Shown here: positions 34,978-44,440 of the stretch, piece by piece | Numbering within the stretch: the first letter of the stretch is position 1 | Layout of the letters: the number at the start of each line of letters is the position of its first letter | Source: Pseudomonadales bacterium | GTDB taxonomy: Bacteria > Pseudomonadota > Gammaproteobacteria > Pseudomonadales > Azotimanducaceae | Length of the DNA: 64,000 nt | NCBI GenBank assembly: GCA_022825925.1 | Contig: JAJDVW010000163.1 | Coordinates: 1 to 64,000, forward strand | Direction of reading: 5' to 3' | Notes under the pieces: model-generated | What the model saw: the letters and a program-made list of their open reading frames with translations, nothing else | What the model was told of the DNA's origin: nothing | Databases searched by the model: none | Position numbers and translations under genes: made by a program

Positions 34978-36369
34978 TCAGGCCGCGTGCCGTGCCGCGA
35001 GCTCCTCCTCGATCCGCTCGACCCGCGCACGGTCGAGCCGGTAGAAGACGATCGCCGCGGCGCCGACGAGGGACAGCGCGGCCGGGAACAGGCTGAACAT
35101 CAGCCGGATGCCGAGCAGCGCCGTTTCCGTCTGCGGCTGGTTGGCCACGAAACCGAACAGCGACAGGATGTACCCCGCCAGACCCGCGCCGACCGCCAGC
35201 CCCATCTTGGCCGCGAAGCCGCCGCCCGAGTAGATGAGTCCCGTCGTCCGCCTGCCGCTGCGCCACTCGCCGTAGTCGGCGCAGTCCGCGTTCATCGCGA
35301 ACACCAGCGGCGCCAGCGGCCCCGCCACGACCGCCGCCAGGCAGTTCAGGAACACCATGAGCCAGAACTGCTCGGGGGCGAGAAAGAAGAACAGGCTCGA
35401 CAGCCCCGCGCTGACCACCGTCAGGGCGATCATCAGGCTCCGCTTCTCGAAGCGCCGCGTCAGCGGGCCCGTCATCACCACGCCCAGGATCATCGACAGC
35501 GTGCCGAGGGACATGAAGATGGCGGTCAGGTCGAAGATCCAGAAGACCCGGCTGCCGTCGTCGCCCACGTAGTACTTGAAGTAATACAGCAGGCCGCCGT
35601 TGCGCACGGCCACCTGCATGAGGGAGAAGATGCCTGACACGAACAGGGCGATCCACGGCAGGTTGCGCCCCAGCGCGCCGAGTTCCGCCTTCAAGTCGGA
35701 CTCGATGGCGGGCGCCCGCACGCGCTCCTTCGTGCTGGCGAACGTCAGCCAGAAGAGGGCGATCGAAGCCACCGCGAAGAGCATCATCGTCAGGCGAAAG
35801 CCCTCCGCCTCGTCGCCGCCGCCGAGCAGGTTCTTGAGGGGCGTCACGAACGTGCCGATCAGCCACGCCGCCCCGAACGCGCACACGAAACGGTATGCGG
35901 AGACTTTCACCCGCTCGTCCGACGAAGGCGAGATGACGCCCATCAGCGCCGAGTAGGGGATGTTGATGGCCGTGTAGGCCAGCATCATCAGGGAGTAGGT
36001 GACGTACGCATAGACCAGCTTGCCTTCCGGCGAGAAGTCGGGCCCGAGGAACATGGCGTAGCCGAGCACCCCGTAGGGAATGGCCATGCCGAAGAGATAC
36101 GGCCGGTACTTCCCCCAGCGCGTGTTCGTGCGGTCGGCGAGGATCCCCATGGCCGGGTCGCTGAACGCGTCGACGGCCTTGGTGATCAGGAACATCGTCC
36201 CCACGGCAGCCGGGGCGAGGCCGAAGACGTCCGTGTAGTAGTACAGGAGAAATACGTTGAAGGCCTGGAAGAAGAAGTTGGAGGCGGCATCGCCCAGGCC
36301 GTAGCCGAGCTTCTCCGTGAACCGCAGCGCGCGCGCGGATCGCTCCCGCGTACCGTGGCCGGGGGTCAT
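34978..36369 (-). CDS. GPH-family sugar:cation symporter (MelB-like)
   Basis: The 463-residue membrane protein has twelve hydrophobic segments. It carries the GPH signature: GLGDAASNFFFQAFNVFLLY near the N terminus, the ITKAVDAFSDPAMGILADRT block with its cation-binding Asp residues, and RWGKYRPY in the first cytoplasmic loop. The family couples sugar or glycoside uptake to Na+ or H+. It is the last gene of the halogenase/TonB operon, 36 bases after the previous stop, so it likely carries the glycosidase product into the cytoplasm. The sugar is inferred from the GH3 enzyme upstream. Confidence 0.85.
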   Translation of the reverse strand: MTPGHGTRERSARALRFTEKLGYGLGDAASNFFFQAFNVFLLYYYTDVFGLAPAAVGTMFLITKAVDAFSDPAMGILADRTNTRWGKYRPYLFGMAIPYGVLGYAMFLGPDFSPEGKLVYAYVTYSLMMLAYTAINIPYSALMGVISPSSDERVKVSAYRFVCAFGAAWLIGTFVTPLKNLLGGGDEAEGFRLTMMLFAVASIALFWLTFASTKERVRAPAIESDLKAELGALGRNLPWIALFVSGIFSLMQVAVRNGGLLYYFKYYVGDDGSRVFWIFDLTAIFMSLGTLSMILGVVMTGPLTRRFEKRSLMIALTVVSAGLSSLFFFLAPEQFWLMVFLNCLAAVVAGPLAPLVFAMNADCADYGEWRSGRRTTGLIYSGGGFAAKMGLAVGAGLAGYILSLFGFVANQPQTETALLGIRLMFSLFPAALSLVGAAAIVFYRLDRARVERIEEELAARHAA

Positions 36370-36405
36370 GGGGTGCCGCTTCTTCTTGAACGCGCGTGCG
36401 GGGCG

Positions 36406-37896
36406 TCAGCCCGGGTGCGCCTTGCAGTAGTGGTCGATGAAGCGCTGATGGGCCGGAAGCTGACCGACGAGCTGTTCCACCGAGGCGTGGATGCCCGTCA
36501 GGAAGCGGTCCAGTTCCTCGTCGCTCATCATGTTGACGATGGGGTGGTACTGCTCCGGCGTCAGCCCCTGCCCCAGCATCACCTGGATCCACGAGTTCTC
36601 GCCGAACAGCTCCGTAGGCACCTTGAAGACGCGCCCCGCCTGCCGGAACAGTTCGATGCGGTGCCGGAGCGAGTCCGGGATCTCCATGTCCCGGCACTCC
36701 CGCCAGAACGCCGTGTCCGTCCGGTCGGTCACGTGGTAGTGCAGGACGATGAAGTCGCGGACGTTGTCGATCTCGAAGCGCATCTGGTTGTTGAACTCGG
36801 CGATGTCCGGCTGCCGGATGCCGTCCCAGGGGAACATCTGCAGCAGGCGGACGATGCTGCGCTGGATGAGGTGGATGCTGGTCGACTCCAGGGGCTCGAT
36901 GAAGCCCGAGGCGAGCCCCATGGCCACGCAGTTCCGGTCCCAGTGCGCACGCCTCTGCCCGGCCCGGAACCGGATCACCCGGGGCTCGGTCAGCACCCTG
37001 CCGCGGACGTTGGCCAGCAGGCGCGCGCGGGCCTCGTCGTCCGACCAGTGGCGCGAACTGAACACCATGCCGTTGCCGACCCGGTGCTGCAGCGGGATGC
37101 GCCACTGCCACCCCGCCTCGCGCGCAATCGAGCGGGTGTAGGGTTTCGGCGGCTCCACGGATTCGGTCTGCACGGCGATGGCGCTGTCGCACGGCAGCCA
37201 GTCCCCGAAGTCCTCGTACCCGACGTCGAGCGCCCGCTCGATCAGGAGGCCCCGGAACCCCGTGCAGTCGATGAAGAGATCGCCCGCGACGCGCTGCCCG
37301 GACTGCAGCCGCAGGGCCGTGACGAAGCCGCTCTCCGGGTCCTGCTCCACGCGCTCGATCCGGCCTTCCCGCCGCGCGGCGCCGTGCTCCTCGGCGATGC
37401 GGCGCAGGAACCCCGCGTAGAGCGACGCATCGAGGTGATAGGCGTAGTTGAGCCCCCCGTTCGGCAACACCGCAAAGCGGTCCCGGCGGGCGGCGGCCCA
37501 CTCCTTGCAGTACTCGCCGAACTCCCGGCCGATCCCCCGCCGCCGGCCCTTGAGCCAGAAGTGCTGGAAGCCCGCCGCCCAACTGTCCTTGCCCGTCCAG
37601 CCGAACGAGTGGATGTAGTCACGGCCGACGTCGCGCCAACTCTCGAACGAGATGCCGAGCTTGAACGTGCCCTGCACCGCGCGGACGAAGTCCTGTTCCT
37701 TGATCTTCAGGAGTTCGTGCAGGGTGAGCAACGTGGGAATGGTCGCCTCGCCGACGCCGACGGTGCCGATCTCGTCGGACTCCACCAGGGTGATGTCGAG
37801 CGTCCTGCCGAGGAGCTTCGCGAGGGACGCGGCCGCCATCCAGCCGGCGGTGCCGCCGCCCGCGATGACGACCTTGTGGATCTTCGTGCGTTCCAA
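36406..37896 (-). CDS. Flavin-dependent tryptophan halogenase family protein (1)
   Basis: The 496-residue protein starts at TTG 37896 with a strong GGAGGG upstream. It has the FAD motif VIAGGGTAGWMAAASLAKLL, the catalytic Lys at position 79 in FKLGISF (as in PrnA) and a GWxWxIP block as AGWQWRIPLQHR. All features needed for hypohalous-acid chemistry on a bound substrate are present. Family members halogenate indoles, phenols or pyrroles; others in carbohydrate loci have no known substrate. It follows the cupin-like gene by 28 bases and precedes the sugar symporter. Confidence 0.85.
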   Translation of the reverse strand: MERTKIHKVVIAGGGTAGWMAAASLAKLLGRTLDITLVESDEIGTVGVGEATIPTLLTLHELLKIKEQDFVRAVQGTFKLGISFESWRDVGRDYIHSFGWTGKDSWAAGFQHFWLKGRRRGIGREFGEYCKEWAAARRDRFAVLPNGGLNYAYHLDASLYAGFLRRIAEEHGAARREGRIERVEQDPESGFVTALRLQSGQRVAGDLFIDCTGFRGLLIERALDVGYEDFGDWLPCDSAIAVQTESVEPPKPYTRSIAREAGWQWRIPLQHRVGNGMVFSSRHWSDDEARARLLANVRGRVLTEPRVIRFRAGQRRAHWDRNCVAMGLASGFIEPLESTSIHLIQRSIVRLLQMFPWDGIRQPDIAEFNNQMRFEIDNVRDFIVLHYHVTDRTDTAFWRECRDMEIPDSLRHRIELFRQAGRVFKVPTELFGENSWIQVMLGQGLTPEQYHPIVNMMSDEELDRFLTGIHASVEQLVGQLPAHQRFIDHYCKAHPG

Positions 37897-37924
37897 GACC
37901 GTTGCTCTCCCTCCGACGCCCGGG

Positions 37925-38938
37925 CTAGCGGTTCAACCGGTTGCGCAGGTCCGCGCGCAGCCGCTTCGCAGTCGCGTCCGTGATCTTCGCCAGGTAGCCC
38001 TTGCCCGGCGCGGGTACGTGCGCATGCACCGACTCGTCGGCATCGAACACGTAGTGGTCGAAAAGCCCGCGCCATGCCTCGCGCTGCCGCGGCGGCAGGT
38101 CGCGCAGGGCGAGCATCGCGTGCAGCAGCGCGTCGGACGGCGTCCCCATGGACGCCGGCGACGTGCACCACCAGTAGTTCACCAGCAGGTTGAAGGGCGC
38201 CGTCGATTCGACGTGGTGCCACCACATGCTCGGGATGAAGAGCGCGTCGCCGGGCGCCAGCGCCACCGCCCGCGCGTGCCGAGCGGCCTCGGCGAACTTC
38301 GGGAAGCGGTCGAGGTCGGGCCGCGCGAAGTCCACCATGCTGATCGCCTGTCCCGACGGCGTCCGGTCCACCGGACCGACGTACAGGTTGCCGACCTGCT
38401 CCGGCGGAAAGAGGGTGAAGCGCCGCTCGCCCGCGACGACGCACGCCAGATTGTCCGGGAAGTCGTAGTGCGCCGAGATCCGCGTGCGGTTGCCGAGCCA
38501 GAAGCTGGCGAGGGCGTCGTCCCCGGGCACCCGCACGTCGTTCTCCGCGCGGAACCCGGGCAGCCACTGGTCTATCGGCGTGGAGCCCACGTAGATCGTG
38601 GAAAGGCTCGCGTCGCGCGCCGGCTCGGCGAGCCGTTCGAGCACTTGCGCGAGCGTGGCCTGGCCGCTGCGGAAGTTGAACCCGGTGCAGTCGTCGTCGT
38701 AGAAGAAGCGGCCCTCGATGGACGCGTGCCCGACGTAGACCGTGAGCGGCGCGTTCGACTGGAAGCGGGACAGGTAGCGGGTCGCGGGTCCGAGGCCGAC
38801 GCAGCGCCGGACCGCCGGCCAGTCACGGACCAGACCCGCGAGCCGCACGGGCTCGCCCGAGTCGAACACGTGCGGGGGGACGATGCCGTCCGCGCACGGC
38901 AGCGACGTCACCGCCGCGAGATCAGCGTCCCAGCGCAC
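37925..38938 (-). CDS. Cupin-like (JmjC/cupin_8) dioxygenase
   Basis: The 337-residue protein starts at GTG 38938, inside the last bases of the SapC gene, a 17-base overlap. The cupin core contains SAHYDFPDNLACVVAGERRF, where His-x-Asp are iron ligands, and PGDALFIPSMWWHHVES with the distal His. The layout is that of cupin_8 iron and 2-oxoglutarate dioxygenases such as FIH-like hydroxylases. Cupin_8 genes are frequently next to SapC, halogenase and TonB receptor genes in proteobacterial glycan loci. A hydroxylase role is expected; the substrate is unknown. Confidence 0.8.
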   Translation of the reverse strand: MRWDADLAAVTSLPCADGIVPPHVFDSGEPVRLAGLVRDWPAVRRCVGLGPATRYLSRFQSNAPLTVYVGHASIEGRFFYDDDCTGFNFRSGQATLAQVLERLAEPARDASLSTIYVGSTPIDQWLPGFRAENDVRVPGDDALASFWLGNRTRISAHYDFPDNLACVVAGERRFTLFPPEQVGNLYVGPVDRTPSGQAISMVDFARPDLDRFPKFAEAARHARAVALAPGDALFIPSMWWHHVESTAPFNLLVNYWWCTSPASMGTPSDALLHAMLALRDLPPRQREAWRGLFDHYVFDADESVHAHVPAPGKGYLAKITDATAKRLRADLRNRLNR

Positions 38939-39668
38939 GGGCCGGCTCCTCCAGCAGCCGGTTCTTCAGTTCGACCAGCCGCTGCACGTTGGCCATCGAG
39001 GCCAGGGCCATGAACATCGGCATCAGGTAGCCTTCCCGGTTGAACTCGCCGAGCACGGCGCCCGGCAGTTCGTGCACCTTCTCCTCCGCGAGGCAGTGAT
39101 AGCCGATCAACTGGTTCCGCGAGCCGTCCCGCAGCACGATCTCGAGGGTCACCGCCTCCAGCAGGTCGTGTTCGACGAGGGCGCGCACGAACGCCCGGTT
39201 GTGCTCGATGCCCGCGTAGATCGTCTCGAGCAGGTCCGCCGCGCCTTCGAGGAACGGCGTGCGGCCGCCCAGGGGCTGGAACAGCGGTTCGCCATGCTCC
39301 CGGCTCACGCGCGGGTGCTCGAGGTCCACGGACAGCACGCGGGTGCGGGCCGGGCGGCCGGGCTCGCTCGAGTCCTGGAACCCGATCAGGAACGGTTCGC
39401 GCCGCACCATCGCGGGGACGTAGCCGGCGTGCCAGCCTTCCTCGTCGAGAAAGAGATTCTCCTTCTCCTGGAAACCGAACAGCGCGACCGGGTAGTAGCC
39501 GCCGCGGCCGTCCTGCTGAAACAGGATGGGGTAGAAGGCCTGCAGGTTGCGGAACTCGAATGGAAACGCCAGGGTCTGCCGCACGTCGTCGCCGTAACGC
39601 GCGGACCGCTCCGTGACGATCCTGAGATCCTGGTGGTCCACGTTGTTGAGCAGCACGTTGTCCGGCAC
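38922..39668 (-). CDS. SapC family protein
   Basis: The start is GTG 39668, with an AGGAG a few bases upstream and ten bases after the halogenase stop. The 248-residue protein matches SapC: VPDNVLLNNVDHQDLRIVTE at the N terminus, then TLAFPFEFRNLQAFYPILFQ and VALFGFQEKENLFLDEEGW. SapC proteins are widespread next to TonB receptors and halogenases, and their molecular role is not established. It does not carry a signal peptide. The cupin gene begins within its final codons, so the pair is translationally coupled. Confidence 0.85.
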   Translation of the reverse strand: MPDNVLLNNVDHQDLRIVTERSARYGDDVRQTLAFPFEFRNLQAFYPILFQQDGRGGYYPVALFGFQEKENLFLDEEGWHAGYVPAMVRREPFLIGFQDSSEPGRPARTRVLSVDLEHPRVSREHGEPLFQPLGGRTPFLEGAADLLETIYAGIEHNRAFVRALVEHDLLEAVTLEIVLRDGSRNQLIGYHCLAEEKVHELPGAVLGEFNREGYLMPMFMALASMANVQRLVELKNRLLEEPARALGR

Positions 39669-39678
39669 GGGCTTGCTC

Positions 39679-41235
39679 CTACGCCGCGCGTCGGGCGATG
39701 GCGCACAGGAGCTGGCGGTTGGTCGGCAGCAGCCGCGCCATCCTCCGCGCGTTCTCGCGCACCTCGTGGAACACCTGGTCGGCGCGCTCGCGCATCCTGC
39801 GGTAGGGGGGCGTGCCGGCATCGGTGTAACGCGGCCGGAAACCCATGCCGTAGAGCACGTACTGGTAGCTGGCGGACGGAAAGAGTTCGTCGATGCGGGG
39901 CGCGTCGTCGTGCCAGGGAGGTTGCTGCCGCCACAGGGTGAGCTTTTCGCACAGGGCGTCCGGCCAGGAGTCCGGCGCGCGGTGGTCGCGCCAGTACGGT
40001 TCCGCGCGGGCGCCGATCGCGTAGTGCAGCTTGAGGAACTCCACGATCCGCTCCCAGTGGTGGCGCATCCTCGCGTTGAAGCGCCGCGCGACCACGTCCA
40101 TGATCTGGCGGTCGCGCGGGAGCTGCTCGCCGATCATGGCGGCGGCCTGTTCGACCAGGGCCAGCGCCGACGCCTCCAGCGGCTCGACGAACCCCGCCGA
40201 GAGCCCTACCGCCACGCAGTTGCGCGTCCAGGGCTCCGCGCGGTGGCCCGGTTCGAAGGGGATGGTCCTGTACGTCAGGCCGCCCGCGTCGACTTCCGGG
40301 GAGGTTTGCCGGACGTAGGCCTCGAGCGCCGCGCGAGCGCCCTCCTCGTCCATGTGCGCACTCGAGTACACGTGGCCGAGGCCCCGACGCGAGGCGAGCC
40401 CGATGTCCCAGATCCACCCCGCGGAGGTGGCCATGGCCCGCGTCGCCGAGGCGATGCCGGCGCCCCGGTTGCCGTAGGGGACCTGCGCGGCGATCGCGCG
40501 GTCGTTGAAGAGCGCGCCCCGGCAGGAGGCCAGCCTTCGGCCGTACTGGCCCTCGATCAGCAGCGCCCGCTGCCCGGTGCAGTCGACGAAGAGGTCCCCC
40601 GGCACGGTCTCGCCCGAGTCGAGCCGCAGCGCCGCGATGTCCCCGTCCGCGTGCCGGGTGACGCCACCGACGTGGGCGGACACGTGCCGCACGCCGAAGC
40701 GCGCCACCGCGTGGCGCGCCAGCAGCGCCGCGAACCCGGCCGCATCGAGGTGATACCCGTAGTTGACCGTGAACGCGTATTGCGGCGCGCCGGCCTGCCT
40801 GGGCGCCCTGCCCGCCGCGATCACGCCGGCCTGGGGCGTCACCAGTTCCGCGAAGGGAGTCTTGCCGCCCTCGCCGAGCCAGTACCGGGCGGGATTCAGG
40901 CTGGTGTACTCCGCCGGCAAGCTGAAGGGGTGGTAGTAGGCGTCGGACGCGTCGCCCCGGGCCCAACCGCGGAAGCAGGTCCCCTGCTTGAAGCTCGCGT
41001 CGCAGGCGCGGACGAACTCGTCTTCCGACAGGCCGATGCGCTGCAGGGTCCCGCGCATGGACGGCCAGGTGCCCTCGCCGACGCCGATCGTCGGCACGTC
41101 GGGGGACTCGACCAAGACCACCTCGGACGAGCCCGCACCGACCTCCGGCAGTTCAGCCGCGATGCGATTGGCCGCAAGCCACCCCGCCGTGCCGCCGCCG
41201 ACGATCACGATTGTCCGGGTCGGCCGGTAACTCAC
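39679..41235 (-). CDS. Flavin-dependent tryptophan halogenase family protein (2)
   Basis: The 518-residue protein begins at GTG 41235. It shows TIVIVGGGTAGWLAANRIAA for FAD, a Lys at 83 in FKQGTCFRGW as the catalytic residue, and a degenerate GWxWxIP as SAGWIWDIGLASR, in which Pro is replaced. The degenerate motif and a longer middle part set it apart from the first copy, so the two probably differ in substrate or only one is a true halogenase. It is the first gene after the TonB receptor on this strand, with a 105-base gap. Confidence 0.82.
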   Translation of the reverse strand: MSYRPTRTIVIVGGGTAGWLAANRIAAELPEVGAGSSEVVLVESPDVPTIGVGEGTWPSMRGTLQRIGLSEDEFVRACDASFKQGTCFRGWARGDASDAYYHPFSLPAEYTSLNPARYWLGEGGKTPFAELVTPQAGVIAAGRAPRQAGAPQYAFTVNYGYHLDAAGFAALLARHAVARFGVRHVSAHVGGVTRHADGDIAALRLDSGETVPGDLFVDCTGQRALLIEGQYGRRLASCRGALFNDRAIAAQVPYGNRGAGIASATRAMATSAGWIWDIGLASRRGLGHVYSSAHMDEEGARAALEAYVRQTSPEVDAGGLTYRTIPFEPGHRAEPWTRNCVAVGLSAGFVEPLEASALALVEQAAAMIGEQLPRDRQIMDVVARRFNARMRHHWERIVEFLKLHYAIGARAEPYWRDHRAPDSWPDALCEKLTLWRQQPPWHDDAPRIDELFPSASYQYVLYGMGFRPRYTDAGTPPYRRMRERADQVFHEVRENARRMARLLPTNRQLLCAIARRAA

Positions 41236-41340
41236 CCCTGCCCTTGCCCTCCACCTGCATGAAACGCACGGTCCCGCTCGCGCCCCGGCGATGATACAGA
41301 AGAAGCGCCGCCGCACCGTGCGGCCGTCTTCAAGCTCCGG

Positions 41341-44313
41341 TCAGAACTTGTACCGGAACCCCACGTTGTAGCGCGGGCCGGCCTGCGCCGCGAAGAGCGT
41401 CTGCGCCTCGTCCCGTCCATGGACATGGGTGGTCTCGTCGGTCACGTTCAGCGCGTCGGCGTAGACCTGCATGTCGTCCCGGAACCAGTAGCTGACGCTC
41501 AGGTCCACCTGCTGGTAGGCGGCCACGTAGGTCGGCGGCCCGGCGCCGACGTTGGCCTGGCCGGTGCCGGCCAGGAAGTCGTCGCGCCAGTTGTACGCGA
41601 CCCGCACGCTGATGTCGTTCCTGTCGTAGAAGACGATCGCGTTGGCGGAGTCCGACAGGCCCGTGAGCACGAACTGCTGCATCAGGCTGAAGTCGTCGTA
41701 GCCCACGTCCGCTTCGACGATGGTCGCGTTCAGGATCGCGCCGAAGCCGGTCTCGCCGAACGTGTGCTGGACCACGAACTCCCAGCCCTTCATCGTGGCC
41801 TGCTCGATGTTGACCGGCACCGTCAGGTTGAACGGCGACGCCGGGTCGCGGCCCGCGACGCCGGAGATGACGCCGTTCTCCGCGTCGACGCCCGCCGCGT
41901 CGGCCCGGTTGGCCAGGATCCACGAGTAGAGCGTGCCGGAGTCCGTGCTGCCCGTCGCCGCGCGGGCTTCCTCCGCCAGCGGCCCGAGCGCGGGGTGCGG
42001 CAGCCCGAACGTCTCCTCCACCACCGACGACGTGCCGATGAAGTTCTCCACGTCCTTGTGGAAGTAGCCGACGGCGACGTAGCTGTCGTCCCCGTAGTAC
42101 CACTCGAGGGAGAGGTCGGTGTTCTCCGACTCGAACGGCAGCAGGTTGGGATTGCCCCGGTTCCCGGTGCCGCCGTCGACGCGCACGAGCGAGTTGATGG
42201 TCTGGCCGCCCTGGATGTCGCCGTAGTTCGGCCGCGTGAGCGTCCTGCTCCACGACGCCCGCCCGACCAGCGCGTCCGTGAAGTCGATCCGGAAGTCGAC
42301 GTTCGGCAAGAAGATGTCGTAGTCGCCCTCGAGGGACGTGAACTCGGGGGCGCCCTGCACCGCGGTCAACTCGTTCCCGGCGATCCAGTTGATGGCCGAG
42401 TACGCCGGAGAGAGCGCCTGCGAGGCGATGTCGGTGCGTTCGTAGCGCGCGCCGAGCCGCAGGCCGACGGGCATGTAGCCCCACTGCGCCGCCAGGTTGA
42501 CCTGCGCGTAGACGGCCTCGGACTCCTCGGTGGTGCGCCGGTCGCTGGTGAAGCGGCCGGAGGTGCAGAGCCCCGTACCGCAGTCGCCCATGTCCGCCAG
42601 CATGAACGTGGTCGCTTCGCCCGACGCCATGAGCGCCTCGGTTCTCGCGATCACCTCGCCCATGTCGAACCGGTAGAAGTCCGCCTGGCGGCGGTCGTCG
42701 CCGCCGCCGGGCACCTCGTCGAAGGCGCTGCGCGCAGAAGCGGGCGTCAGCAGGTCGGCGATCGCCCCACGCTGCGTCACGCCGCCCCAGGCGTCGCGCT
42801 GCACCACGGACCCCGCCGAGCGGTTGTCGACCTCCGTCATCTGCACGCCGAAGTCGATGCTCTCCACGAACCCCGCGTCGAAGTCGTAGGTGCCGCCGAG
42901 CCTGGTCTGCTCGATGTCCATCTTCGACAGGTTGTTCGTGAACACGCTGCCGGTGACGATCATGTCGTCCGGCGACAGCGGGTCGCCGAGGCCCAGCTCG
43001 AGGACGGGCAGGTCCTTGCCGAAGTAGCCCGTCGTCCTGTTGCGGCTGAACGCGGCCATCGAGAGGAGCGCCGAGTCCCCGAACCGGCTCGCCGGCGCGC
43101 GCTCGGCGGTCGAATCGTGGTAGTCGAACTCCAGGGTCATGCGGTCCGTCATGTCCCAGAGCAGGTTCAGGCCCGTCGACCCGTTCTGCGTCTGCCAGGC
43201 GTCCCGGCCGGCGCCCATGGAGTAGTCGCTGTTCGCCGAGTTTTCCGTGTAGACGAGCGGCGACGCTTGCGGGCCGTCCGTCCAGACCGTCTCCTGGCCG
43301 CCGAAGTTGAACCAGGCCGAGAGGTTGTTGTACGAGCGCTCGAGCTCCACTTCGGAGTGCGTGTAGTCGAGTGTGGCGACGAACCCCGGCGTGGGCTCCC
43401 ACTGCAGGGTGAGCTGTCCGTTCGTGCGAACGCGCTCGTACTCGGCGAGTTCGTAACCGATGTTCTGGGGCACGGAGTAGAGGTCGCCGGCGCCCGGGCG
43501 GTTCTGCTGGTTCGGATCCGTCGCCGGCGGGATGCCGCCCCACTCCGAGGGACCCTGGCCGCACCAGCAGTTGTCGACCTCGCCGGGGAACGTGCGCCAG
43601 CCGCCGACGCTCGCCGTGTTCGCGCCGTTGTTGCGGTCCTGGCGCACGGCGGACAGGGCGATGCCCACGGTGTCCTCGGCGAAGGTGTTCGAGAACAGGG
43701 CGGAGATCTCTGGCGTGAATTCGTCGCCGAACTCGGTCGAGGTGTCGTTCAGGCCGCTGACCGCCGCCGTGAAGGTCGCCCCCGGGGCGTCGAGGGGCCG
43801 CGTGGTGCGAATATTGATCGTGGAGCCGATGCCGCCGGTCGGGACGTTCGCCTGGCCGCTCTTGTAGACCTCGACGGCGCTGATGCCCTCGGAGGCGAGG
43901 TCGCCGAAGTCGAACGACCGGCCGAGGCCGCTCGTGGTCGGCATCTGGCGGCCGTTCAGCAGCACGAGGTTGAAGTCCGGACCGAAGCCCCGGACCGTGA
44001 CCCGGGCGCCTTCGCCCCGCTCCCGGTCGATGGACACCCCGGTGATGCGTTGCAGGGATTCGGCGAGGTTGCTGTCCGGAAAGTCGCCGATGTCCTCCGC
44101 CGTGATGGCGTCCACGACGCCGTCCCGGTTCCGCTTGAGGTCCATGGAGCGCTTGAGGCTCTGGCGGATGCCGACGACGACGATCTCCTCGAGCACGCCG
44201 GACCGCGCCGCCGGGGCGGCCGGCGTTTCTTCCTCGGCTTGCGCGGCGCCCCCGGCCAGGGCGAGCGATATGGCCGCGGCCAGCGGCGACTTTCTGAAAA
44301 TCTCGGCAGGCAT
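41341..44313 (-). CDS. TonB-dependent outer-membrane receptor (TIGR01782-like), LacI-controlled
   Basis: From ATG 44313 (GAGGGGGAG upstream) the protein has 990 residues. A signal peptide (LAAAISLALAGGAAQA) is followed by a TonB-box-like EEIVVVGIRQSLKRSMDLKR and the plug blocks DFPDSNLAESLQRITGVSID and VRGFGPDFNLVLLNGRQMP. This combination defines the Xanthomonas-Caulobacter type of receptors tied to carbohydrate uptake. The barrel ends PRYNVGFRYKF with a C-terminal Phe. Upstream lies a promoter flanked by two LacI-type operators. It should import oligosaccharides for the glycosidases encoded next to it. Confidence 0.9.
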   Translation of the reverse strand: MPAEIFRKSPLAAAISLALAGGAAQAEEETPAAPAARSGVLEEIVVVGIRQSLKRSMDLKRNRDGVVDAITAEDIGDFPDSNLAESLQRITGVSIDRERGEGARVTVRGFGPDFNLVLLNGRQMPTTSGLGRSFDFGDLASEGISAVEVYKSGQANVPTGGIGSTINIRTTRPLDAPGATFTAAVSGLNDTSTEFGDEFTPEISALFSNTFAEDTVGIALSAVRQDRNNGANTASVGGWRTFPGEVDNCWCGQGPSEWGGIPPATDPNQQNRPGAGDLYSVPQNIGYELAEYERVRTNGQLTLQWEPTPGFVATLDYTHSEVELERSYNNLSAWFNFGGQETVWTDGPQASPLVYTENSANSDYSMGAGRDAWQTQNGSTGLNLLWDMTDRMTLEFDYHDSTAERAPASRFGDSALLSMAAFSRNRTTGYFGKDLPVLELGLGDPLSPDDMIVTGSVFTNNLSKMDIEQTRLGGTYDFDAGFVESIDFGVQMTEVDNRSAGSVVQRDAWGGVTQRGAIADLLTPASARSAFDEVPGGGDDRRQADFYRFDMGEVIARTEALMASGEATTFMLADMGDCGTGLCTSGRFTSDRRTTEESEAVYAQVNLAAQWGYMPVGLRLGARYERTDIASQALSPAYSAINWIAGNELTAVQGAPEFTSLEGDYDIFLPNVDFRIDFTDALVGRASWSRTLTRPNYGDIQGGQTINSLVRVDGGTGNRGNPNLLPFESENTDLSLEWYYGDDSYVAVGYFHKDVENFIGTSSVVEETFGLPHPALGPLAEEARAATGSTDSGTLYSWILANRADAAGVDAENGVISGVAGRDPASPFNLTVPVNIEQATMKGWEFVVQHTFGETGFGAILNATIVEADVGYDDFSLMQQFVLTGLSDSANAIVFYDRNDISVRVAYNWRDDFLAGTGQANVGAGPPTYVAAYQQVDLSVSYWFRDDMQVYADALNVTDETTHVHGRDEAQTLFAAQAGPRYNVGFRYKF

Positions 44314-44391
44314 GCTCTGGGTCTCCCCCTCAAGCTCGACCAGCCGGTGCGCTGCTCGGGCGACTGTCCGTGCGACTATCCGCGCGACTGG

Positions 44392-44440
44392 TGATAACGC
44401 TGTCATCCGCGCTTGTAGGCCATCAAGACAGCGTTGTCAA
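44392..44440 (-). promoter_or_regulatory. Promoter with two LacI-type operators (TonB receptor operon)
   Basis: On the minus strand, TTGACA (44440-44435) and TACAAG (44417-44412) are separated by 17 bases. Two 14-bp sites overlap this promoter: AGACAGCGTTGTCA at 44426-44439, covering the -35, and TGATAACGCTGTCA at 44392-44405, at the expected start of transcription. They are near-copies in opposite orientation, 34 bp apart. A third copy lies at 47623. The regulator encoded at 47634 is the obvious candidate. Confidence 0.65.

Noticed and set aside
41419-44394. A 991-codon plus-strand open frame
   Set aside because: It is the antisense of the TonB receptor gene, whose own frame carries clear plug and barrel motifs.
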